A DNA stretch of 10,082 bases from CAYMCV01 sp964389005 (GTDB taxonomy: Bacteria > Bacillota > Clostridia > Lachnospirales > Lachnospiraceae): contig CAYMCV010000094.1 of assembly GCA_964389005.1 (NCBI GenBank), positions 1 through 10,082 on the forward strand, given 5' to 3'. A model generated the notes under the pieces. It was not told the origin of the DNA. It searched no databases and saw nothing but the letters and a program-made list of their open reading frames with translations. The translations under genes and the position numbers were made by a program. Within the stretch, counting starts at the first letter, position 1; every line of letters starts with the position of its first letter. Shown here one piece after another: positions 1 to 5,606 of this stretch.

Positions 1-62
1 CTCACGTCGTTGCCAACACTAGATCCTTAGTCTAGCCTGTCTGCCAATTCCAGCATCCCCGC
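1..62 (-). tRNA. tRNA-Leu (anticodon AAG), 3' part cut off by window edge
   Basis: Read on the minus strand, the sequence starts at 62 with acceptor strand GCGGGGA. A leucine-type D region follows, with the GGAATTGGCAGAC signature. The anticodon arm is CTAGA-loop-TCTAG (35 to 19), with loop CTAAGGA and anticodon AAG, which reads CUU and, if A34 is deaminated to inosine, CUC. A long variable arm (GTTG-GCAA-CGAC) marks it as a class II tRNA. The T arm and the 3' acceptor strand lie beyond base 1. It is divergent from a second leucine tRNA and has its own promoter. The family is certain; only the 3' end and any encoded CCA are unknown. Confidence 0.93.
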
Positions 63-81
63 ATGTCCATACGACTTGACT

Positions 82-110
82 ATTTTATCAAAGCACCTTC
101 AGAAAGTCAA
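82..110 (-). promoter_or_regulatory. Sigma-A type promoter of tRNA-Leu(AAG)
   Basis: On the minus strand a -35 box TTGACT (110-105) and a -10 box TAAAAT (87-82) are separated by 17 bases, so transcription should start near 75, about a dozen bases before the tRNA 5' end at 62. The match to consensus and the position directly upstream of a tRNA make this convincing. Confidence 0.8.
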
Positions 111-163
111 TGCCTTTTTATGAAAAACTTTACAGCACGCCGAGTTTTTTACGCATTTTTGGA

Positions 164-192
164 TTGACATCGGACGAAAAAAAAGATACAAT
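164..192 (+). promoter_or_regulatory. Sigma-A type promoter of tRNA-Leu(CAG)
   Basis: A perfect -35 box TTGACA (164-169) and a -10 box TACAAT (187-192) are separated by 17 bases. Transcription should start near 199, leaving a leader of roughly 23 bases before the tRNA. The A-rich spacer and near-consensus boxes suggest a strong promoter, as expected for a stable RNA. Confidence 0.85.
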
Positions 193-221
193 AACCCTTG
201 CGTGAAGTAACAATCAGGCAC

Positions 222-304
222 GCAGGAATGGCGGAATGGCAGACGCGCACGGTTCAGGTCCGTGTGGTAGCAATACCATGAGGGTTCAAGTCCCTTTTCC
301 TGCA
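222..304 (+). tRNA. tRNA-Leu (anticodon CAG)
   Basis: Acceptor strands GCAGGAA (222-228) and TTCCTGC (297-303) pair fully, with discriminator A at 304. The anticodon stem CACGG/CCGTG (248-252 and 260-264) encloses loop TTCAGGT, with anticodon CAG at 255-257 reading CUG. The long variable arm is TGGTA-GCAA-TACCA (265-278), and the T arm GAGGG-TTCAAGT-CCCTT spans 280-296. The 3' CCA is not encoded, so it must be added after transcription. The gene is monocistronic, between its own promoter and a terminator. Confidence 0.97.
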
Positions 305-310
305 TCTATG

Positions 311-343
311 AAACCGAGAATTCTGAGAATTTTCGGTTTTTTT
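311..343 (+). terminator. Rho-independent terminator after tRNA-Leu(CAG)
   Basis: A 12-base-pair stem (311-322 with 328-339, one G-U pair) closes a five-base CTGAG loop and runs into a T tract ending at 343. It starts seven bases after the tRNA and separates it from the downstream hydrogenase-like gene. Confidence 0.88.
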
Positions 344-435
344 GTACATAAAACTATCATGATTCTTCATAGCAAATACGCTGAATACGAAGTGACACTG
401 CTTTCATAAAAATATTGCCACAATAGTTGATTTGC

Positions 436-464
436 TGGACAAATTGATAGAAAATTGATAGAAT
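436..464 (+). promoter_or_regulatory. Probable promoter of the hydrogenase-MCP gene
   Basis: A -35-like box TGGACA (436-441) and a -10-like box TAGAAT (459-464) are 17 bases apart, giving a start near 471 and a leader of about 60 bases. The region between the preceding terminator (343) and this promoter shows nothing else that I can name. The -10 box lies in the second unit of an 11-base tandem repeat, listed separately. This is prediction from the sequence only. Confidence 0.55.
442..463 (+). repeat. Exact tandem repeat of an 11-mer across the promoter spacer and -10 box
   Basis: AATTGATAGAA occurs twice back to back (442-452 and 453-463). Its first eight bases occur again at 492-499 in the leader, and TTGAT also occurs at 427-431. 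The 11-base period is about one helical turn, which would put both units on the same DNA face. It could be an operator for a tandemly bound regulator or a chance AT-rich duplication. Confidence 0.6.
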
Positions 465-517
465 GAGTCGTAAAGGTGTCAAATATTTTGGAATTGATAT
501 GCATAGCAAAATGCGAA

Positions 518-525
518 AGAGAGGA
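518..525 (+). promoter_or_regulatory. Ribosome binding site that sets the start of the hydrogenase-MCP gene at 533
   Basis: AGAGAGGA lies seven bases before ATG 533. The reading frame is open further upstream to a GTG at 476, but that codon has no Shine-Dalgarno sequence and falls only a few bases after the predicted transcription start. The start is therefore placed at 533. Confidence 0.75.
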
Positions 526-532
526 AATTCTT

Positions 533-2473
533 ATGGATAAACTTAACGAAGGTTATATATATACGACAGACAGTTGTCTTGGATGTAACAGATGTATTTC
601 AGTTTGTCCGACATTGCAGGCAAATCACAGTTTTTCACAAGATAATGATAACAAAATATGTGTTGACGGAGATGCCTGTGTATTGTGCGGGTCGTGTTTG
701 GATGTATGCGGTCATAATGCGAGAGAATACAAAGACGATACCGAACGGTTCCTGAAAGATTTGCAGAGAGGTGAGAGAATCAGTTTATTGGTGGCACCTG
801 CATTTATTGCCAACTATCCGAACGATTATGGGCATGTCTTGGGATATTTGAAGCAACAGGGCGCAAGAAACATTATCGATGTCGCATTCGGCGCAGACAT
901 TACGACATGGGCATACTTGAATTATCTGAGCAAAACCGGGTTGACGGGTGCAATATCACAACCTTGTCCGGCAATTGTGAATTACATTGAAAAATATGTT
1001 CCATCTTTGGTTTCTAAATTGGTTCCGATTCACAGTCCGATGATGTGTGCGGCCATCTATGTTAAAAAGTACCTTAAAAATAACGATAAACTTGCATTTA
1101 TCAGTCCGTGTATTGCCAAGAAATCAGAAATCACGCGTCCGCAAAACCAAGGATACGTTGAGTACAATGTAACATTTGAGCATCTGTATCAGGTATTGAA
1201 AGACATCAATATTTCCGGCTATCAAGCAACTACGGATCAAAAGTATGGTTTGGGAGCCATTTATCCGCAACCGGGCGGATTGAAGGAGAATGTTGAGCAT
1301 TTTCTTGGAAAAGAAGTGTTTGTTCGTCAGATTGAAGGAGAAAAACATGCATATCACTTTTTAGATGTATATGCACAACGCGTGCAGAGCGGCAAAGAAT
1401 TACCGTTTTTGGTCGATGCATTAAATTGTGCGGGCGGATGTATTTTCGGTACGGCAACGCAGCAAGAGAATGCGGATAATGATGATATTCTTTTCCACTT
1501 GCATGAGGAGAAAATGCGTCATGTAACCGATTCCGACAAGAAAGAAAAGGGTAAAAAGAGTCCATGGGAGAAATCGGCAAGTTATGCAGAACGTTTACGT
1601 CGGTTCAATGAGCAATTTGCCGAGTTGCGATTGGAAGACTTCCTGTGCAAATACAATGTGAACGCCGCAAGAAGACGGGATAACATTTCGCAGGAAGAGA
1701 TTCGGAGTATCTATGCAACCATGGGGAAGGATACATGGGAGGAACAGCATATCAACTGTGCTTCCTGTGGATATGACAACTGCGAAACGATGGCGCGCGC
1801 AATTGCAATTGGTGTCAATGTCAGAGAGAACTGCTTCTATTACAATAAGAAGAAGGCAGAGACGGAGCGATTGGAAATTCAAAGGATGAATGACGAACGT
1901 GCCATACAGAAACAAAATCTATACAATGAGATTGTGGAGCGTTTTGATAGTATTCGGGGTGTCATGAAAGATTTGGTCAGCGGCAATTCGACGACAGCGT
2001 CTGATTCCACATTGATGGCACAGAATATCGCCGCATTGGTTGCATATACCGCAGAGATTAAGGAATCACTGGAAAATGTAGAACAATCCGTAAAGGGTTA
2101 CGATGGGATTAACGAAGCCATCATCAAAATATCCAATCAGACAACCATGCTGGCACTGAATGCGGGGATTGAAGCGGCGAGAGCCGGTGAGGCCGGCAGA
2201 GGATTTGCCGTAATAGCGAATCGTGTTCGAGATTTGTCTGAGGATACCAAGAATGCCGTAGTCGGTGGGAAAGAGCAGACAGCGACAATCATACCGGCTT
2301 TACAGTCTTTGGAAGATGAAACGGAACAGTTTATCGATAATATTCATACTTTGGGTGATAAGACGGAATCATTGGCGGCAAGTACGGAAGAGATTGCCGC
2401 ACAAGCAGCCATGGTGGAGAATTTGATTGACGGAATCGCAGAGCAATTATTACAGATTGTGCGTGATGAATAA
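533..2473 (+). CDS. Soluble [FeFe]-hydrogenase-like protein with C-terminal chemoreceptor signalling domain (putative redox or H2 sensor)
   Basis: This 646-residue protein has four parts. Residues 10-60 are a two-cluster ferredoxin domain, with Cys 15/18/21/25 and Cys 49/52/55/59. Residues about 80-310 are the [FeFe]-hydrogenase large-subunit catalytic domain. Its three H-cluster motifs are SQPCP (Cys145), SPCIAKKSE (Cys193) and NCAGGCIFG (Cys299 and Cys303), so all four cubane-ligating cysteines are present. Residues about 405-436 are a further Fe-S domain with Cys 409/412/417/434. Residues about 440-646 are helical and carry the methyl-accepting chemotaxis signalling hairpin, with tip ALNAGIEAARAGEAGRGFAV at 541-560. 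I see no signal peptide or membrane segment, so it should be cytoplasmic. Motif wording resembles group B [FeFe] hydrogenases. I infer a sensor that passes H2 or redox state to CheA/CheW; electron-transfer catalysis is not excluded. It stands alone, with no hydrogenase maturation gene beside it. Confidence 0.88.
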   Translation: MDKLNEGYIYTTDSCLGCNRCISVCPTLQANHSFSQDNDNKICVDGDACVLCGSCLDVCGHNAREYKDDTERFLKDLQRGERISLLVAPAFIANYPNDYGHVLGYLKQQGARNIIDVAFGADITTWAYLNYLSKTGLTGAISQPCPAIVNYIEKYVPSLVSKLVPIHSPMMCAAIYVKKYLKNNDKLAFISPCIAKKSEITRPQNQGYVEYNVTFEHLYQVLKDINISGYQATTDQKYGLGAIYPQPGGLKENVEHFLGKEVFVRQIEGEKHAYHFLDVYAQRVQSGKELPFLVDALNCAGGCIFGTATQQENADNDDILFHLHEEKMRHVTDSDKKEKGKKSPWEKSASYAERLRRFNEQFAELRLEDFLCKYNVNAARRRDNISQEEIRSIYATMGKDTWEEQHINCASCGYDNCETMARAIAIGVNVRENCFYYNKKKAETERLEIQRMNDERAIQKQNLYNEIVERFDSIRGVMKDLVSGNSTTASDSTLMAQNIAALVAYTAEIKESLENVEQSVKGYDGINEAIIKISNQTTMLALNAGIEAARAGEAGRGFAVIANRVRDLSEDTKNAVVGGKEQTATIIPALQSLEDETEQFIDNIHTLGDKTESLAASTEEIAAQAAMVENLIDGIAEQLLQIVRDE

Positions 2474-2486
2474 TCATTAAAAAATG

Positions 2487-2515
2487 AAAAGCATTCCCGC
2501 AGGGGGATGCTTTTT
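2487..2515 (+). terminator. Rho-independent terminator after the hydrogenase-MCP gene
   Basis: A 12-base-pair stem (2487-2498 with 2503-2514, one T-G pair) with loop GCAG runs into five T residues (2511-2515), 13 bases after the stop codon. It makes the upstream gene a single-gene transcript and separates it from dgt. Confidence 0.88.
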
Positions 2516-2535
2516 ACTTGTATACATGGGTCGAC

Positions 2536-2563
2536 TTGCAAACTACAAAAGACGGCTTAAAAA
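2536..2563 (+). promoter_or_regulatory. Weak candidate promoter for the dgt-dnaG-rpoD operon
   Basis: The 124 bases between the terminator and dgt are very AT-rich and must hold the operon promoter. The best pair I see is TTGCAA (2536-2541) and TAAAAA (2558-2563), 16 bases apart. TTACGA (2586-2591) with TATTAG (2610-2615) is about as good. Neither is convincing. Confidence 0.3.
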
Positions 2564-2639
2564 ACAATAAAAATAAAAAAGGAAATTACGAATAAAAGCA
2601 GAATATTCTTATTAGGCGGGAATTTTATCGGAGGATAAC

Positions 2640-3704
2640 ATGACAATTCGTGAACAATTGGAACTGTATGAAAAGGAATATCTTAGTCCGTATGCATCCC
2701 TGAGTATGAATTCCAAGGGTAGGATGAAAGAAGAGGAACAGTGCGATATTCGTCCGGTTTATCAACGTGATCGTGACAGAATCTTACATTGTAAGTCATT
2801 TCGTCGCCTAAAGGATAAAACCCAGGTTTTTTTAACGCCTGAGGGAGATCATTACAGAACCAGACTGACGCATACGTTGGAGGTTTCTCAGAATGCGCGA
2901 ACCATAGCGAAAGCGCTGCGCTTGAATGAGGATTTGGTCGAAGCGATTGCTTTGGGACATGATTTGGGCCACACGCCGTTTGGACATTCGGGTGAGCGGG
3001 CATTGAACGAAGTATGCCCTTTGGGTTTCGAGCACAATCTCCAGAGCCTGCGCGTGGTGGACTCGCTGGAGGAGCGTTANNNNNNNNNNGAGCACAATCT
3101 CCAGAGCGTTCGAACCGTAGATGTTTTGGAAAAGGACGGTCAGGGGATTAATCTGACGTTGGAAGTGCGTGACGGTATCTTGAATCATCAGACCAAAGGG
3201 ATGCCGATGACGTTGGAAGGCAAAATTGTTCGACTTTCCGACAAAATAGCATATTTTCATCATGATTGTGATGATGCAATTCGCGGCGGTATTCTGAAAG
3301 AAGAAGATTTTCCGCAAGAAATCAGTGAAGTTTTGGGAGCCACCACAGGAGAACGATTAGACCATTTTATCCATGATATCGTGACGAACAGCAAGGATAA
3401 AAATGACATCTTGATGTCGGAACCGGTTGCGAATGCAATGGTAAAGTTACGACAATTTATGTTTGAAAGTGTATATCAGAATCCGATTGCAAAGGCAGAA
3501 GAGGGGAAGGCGGAGCGACTGGTTAAGACGCTTTATGAGTATTATTTGAATCACTTGGATGCGCTGCCGCAAGATTTACTTCGGCTTTATGGTGAGGGTG
3601 AGCCCAAGGAACGCATCGTTTGTGATTACATTGCGGCGATGACGGATCGCTTTGCGATTGCACAGTATGAAGAATTGTACATTCCGAAATCATGGCATGG
3701 ATAG
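2640..3704 (+). CDS. dgt: Deoxyguanosinetriphosphate triphosphohydrolase (dGTPase), interrupted by an assembly artefact
   Basis: This HD-superfamily enzyme hydrolyses dGTP to deoxyguanosine and triphosphate, helping to control dNTP pools. The FRRLKDKTQVF block (residues 53-63) and LTHTLEV (His78) are typical of the family. GHDLGHTPFGHSGERALNE follows, with the HD pair at His107-Asp108, and LSDKIAY supplies the later metal-binding Asp201. GGAGGA at 2630-2635 sets the start. As given, the frame is 354 codons, but residues 131-150 are not real: a GC-rich fragment and ten N (3080-3089) sit between two copies of the EHNLQS coding sequence. Removing exactly 60 bases gives a 334-residue protein that reads smoothly as FEHNLQSVRTVDVLEKDG. 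The codon TAN before the gap could even be a stop. It is the first gene of the replication-transcription operon, 40 bases before dnaG. The family is secure; the exact sequence around the gap is not. Confidence 0.93.
   Translation: MTIREQLELYEKEYLSPYASLSMNSKGRMKEEEQCDIRPVYQRDRDRILHCKSFRRLKDKTQVFLTPEGDHYRTRLTHTLEVSQNARTIAKALRLNEDLVEAIALGHDLGHTPFGHSGERALNEVCPLGFEHNLQSLRVVDSLEERXXXXEHNLQSVRTVDVLEKDGQGINLTLEVRDGILNHQTKGMPMTLEGKIVRLSDKIAYFHHDCDDAIRGGILKEEDFPQEISEVLGATTGERLDHFIHDIVTNSKDKNDILMSEPVANAMVKLRQFMFESVYQNPIAKAEEGKAERLVKTLYEYYLNHLDALPQDLLRLYGEGEPKERIVCDYIAAMTDRFAIAQYEELYIPKSWHG
3030..3107 (+). repeat. 18-base direct repeat flanking the N gap (assembly artefact)
   Basis: GAGCACAATCTCCAGAGC occurs at 3030-3047 and again at 3090-3107, an offset of exactly 60 bases. 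The copies are separated by 32 GC-rich bases (21 of 32 are G or C) and ten N. The intervening codons read LRVVDSLEER, an alternative form of the same dGTPase segment, so this looks like a joining error between two organisms' dgt genes rather than a biological duplication. Confidence 0.9.
3080..3089. other. Assembly gap of ten N
   Basis: Ten unknown bases inside dgt. A round number of this size is a usual assembler placeholder, so the true gap length is unknown and may be zero or negative (an overlap). Confidence 0.98.
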
Positions 3705-3744
3705 CAGATACATTCTTATAAAAATGGAGCGTATGTAGGAAATT

Positions 3745-5517
3745 ATGTATTATCCGGAAGAACTGATAGAAGAAATACAACAGAAAAGTGATATTGTTGA
3801 CGTACTGTCGGGGTATGTTCATTTGCAGAAGAAAGGAAGCAATTATGTGTGTTGCTGTCCGTTTCATAATGAGAAGACCCCTTCTTTTTCTGTGAATCGT
3901 AATCGACAGATGTACAAGTGCTTTGGTTGCGGTGAAGGCGGGAGCGTTTTTACTTTTATACAGAAATATGAGAACTACACGTTTCCTGAGGCGGTCAAAA
4001 TGCTTGCGGAGCGTGCAGGGGTGGAACTTCCGCAAGAAGTCAACAGCGAAGAGAGCAGACGCAGGGAACAACGACGACAGAGACTTTTGGAAGTGAATAA
4101 AGAAGCTGCAAAGTATTTCTATTTTTTGCTCCGCTCCGAACAGGGGAAGGTTCCGATGGAGTATATTACCAAGCGAGAACTGAGCGAGGAAACCATACAA
4201 CACTTCGGAATCGGATATGCGAGTCCGTATGGGGATGATCTCATCAGATACCTAAAAAGCAAAGGATTTGAAGATGTCATCATCAGAGATTCCGGGTTGG
4301 CAGGATTTCATGAGAAGTCAGGTTTGGTTCCGAAATTCTGGAATAGAGTCATGTTTCCGATTCAGGATATCAATCACCGCGTGATTGGATTCGGCGGACG
4401 CGTGATGGGGCAGGGTGAGCCGAAATACCTAAACTCTCCAGAAACAGAGATTTTCGAAAAGAACCGCAATCTATACGGAATGAATTTTGCACGAACCTCC
4501 AGAAAGAATCATTTCATTATTTGCGAAGGCTATATGGATGTTATATCTCTGCATCAGGCCGGTTTTACGCAGGCGGTTGCATCGCTCGGAACGGCATTTA
4601 CCACAGGACATGCCAATCTGCTGCGCAGATATACGAAGGATGTCTACTTGGCCTACGACAGTGACGGTGCCGGAATCAAAGCTGCATTGCGTGCAATTGC
4701 CATTCTGAGGGAAGCCGATATTTCATCGAAAGTCATTCACATGGAACCCTACAAGGATCCGGATGAACTGATTAAGGCATGCGGTTGTGATGAGTTTCAG
4801 AAGCGCATTGATACCGCAGAAAACAGTTTCTTGTTTGAAATCAGAGTTTTGTCCCGTGATTTTGATATGAAAGATCCGGATCAAAAAACACGATTTCATA
4901 AGGAAATTGCGCGTCGTATCTGTACCATTGAGGATGAGATTATGCGTAACAACTATGTGGAAGCGGTTGCGCAGCAATATCAGATTGGCTACGATAATTT
5001 AAGGAAGTACGTACAAAGTGTTGCCATGCAAACGGGAGGTGCGGAACCGATTGCAAGACCGAAATCTTCCGTACAACCCAAAATCAAACCTGAGGACAAG
5101 GCAAAACAATCCAGACAATTGCTTCTCACCTGGTTGGCGGAAGAACCGAAACTCTATGAGCGTATCCAAAAATTTATCACGCCGAAGGATTTTGTTATCC
5201 CAATGTATGAACAGGTGGCGGAACGGCTTTTTAGCGGAATTGCGCAGGGGAAGATTAATCCTGCGATGCTTGTGAGCATGTTCGAGGATCCGGCAGAACA
5301 AGCGGAAGCAGCCAATCTGTTTACCACGAAATTGGAAGACATTCACACGGATGAAGAAAGACAAAAAGCATTTCATGATATTGTTTATGCCGTAAAAAAG
5401 GACAGCTTTGAATACTATTCTGCACAGGCCGGACCGGATATTATGGCAATCAATGAAGTGATTGCAGGAAAAAAAGCATTGGAAGAACTTAGTAAAACGC
5501 ATATTTTTATGGATTGA
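3745..5517 (+). CDS. dnaG: DNA primase DnaG
   Basis: This enzyme makes RNA primers for lagging-strand and origin DNA synthesis and works with the replicative helicase. The 590-residue length is normal for the family. The N-terminal CHC2 zinc domain has CPFH (Cys38, His41) and CFGC (Cys59, Cys62). The catalytic core follows, with FGGR (216-219) and KYLNSPET (227-234). The Toprim fold has EGYMDV (Glu261) and DSDGAG (Asp305, Asp307), then KDPDE at 337-341. Residues about 450-590 are the helical C-terminal part that normally contacts the helicase, preceded by a Pro/Lys-rich linker near 435-452. AGGA lies four bases before ATG 3745, a close-set ribosome site. It sits between dgt and rpoD, the usual dnaG-rpoD pairing in bacteria. 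All expected catalytic and zinc residues are present. Confidence 0.98.
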   Translation: MYYPEELIEEIQQKSDIVDVLSGYVHLQKKGSNYVCCCPFHNEKTPSFSVNRNRQMYKCFGCGEGGSVFTFIQKYENYTFPEAVKMLAERAGVELPQEVNSEESRRREQRRQRLLEVNKEAAKYFYFLLRSEQGKVPMEYITKRELSEETIQHFGIGYASPYGDDLIRYLKSKGFEDVIIRDSGLAGFHEKSGLVPKFWNRVMFPIQDINHRVIGFGGRVMGQGEPKYLNSPETEIFEKNRNLYGMNFARTSRKNHFIICEGYMDVISLHQAGFTQAVASLGTAFTTGHANLLRRYTKDVYLAYDSDGAGIKAALRAIAILREADISSKVIHMEPYKDPDELIKACGCDEFQKRIDTAENSFLFEIRVLSRDFDMKDPDQKTRFHKEIARRICTIEDEIMRNNYVEAVAQQYQIGYDNLRKYVQSVAMQTGGAEPIARPKSSVQPKIKPEDKAKQSRQLLLTWLAEEPKLYERIQKFITPKDFVIPMYEQVAERLFSGIAQGKINPAMLVSMFEDPAEQAEAANLFTTKLEDIHTDEERQKAFHDIVYAVKKDSFEYYSAQAGPDIMAINEVIAGKKALEELSKTHIFMD

Positions 5518-5587
5518 AGATAAGAATAAAAGCGAACGAAGCCGCAAAACGAGAGCTTTCGGGCGTAAAAAGCATGTGACATAAGGG

Positions 5588-5593
5588 AAAGGA
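5588..5593 (+). promoter_or_regulatory. Distant Shine-Dalgarno of rpoD with an overlapping mini-ORF
   Basis: AAAGGA is the best ribosome site before rpoD but ends 13 bases ahead of ATG 5607, further than usual. An out-of-frame ATG at 5593-5595, overlapping this site, opens an 11-codon frame (MEQKQWMKVPR) that stops at 5628 inside rpoD. The rpoD start itself is supported by the protein's family-typical beginning. Confidence 0.5.
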
Positions 5594-5606
5594 TGGAACA
5601 AAAACA

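Noticed and set aside
99..305. Minus-strand open frame across the tRNA-Leu(CAG) gene and promoter
   Set aside because: It is antisense to a certain tRNA and its promoter, and the protein resembles nothing I recognise.
476..532. GTG start adding 19 residues to the hydrogenase-MCP protein
   Set aside because: No Shine-Dalgarno sequence precedes GTG 476, it is only about five bases after the predicted transcription start, and the added residues do not belong to the ferredoxin domain. ATG 533 has a good site.
2824..2845. Terminator-like AGG/CCT with a T run inside dgt
   Set aside because: The stem is only three base pairs and the T run lies in the loop rather than after the stem. It encodes the conserved QVFLTPEG of the protein.
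3030..3107. A true internal duplication or repeat domain in dGTPase
   Set aside because: The repeat is interrupted by N, the base composition of the intervening piece differs sharply from the gene, and no other repeated unit is seen in the protein.
5518..5606. Attenuator or terminator hairpin between dnaG and rpoD
   Set aside because: Bases around 5535-5570 can pair partly (CGAAGC with GCTTTCG), but the stem is short and bulged, and no T tract follows.
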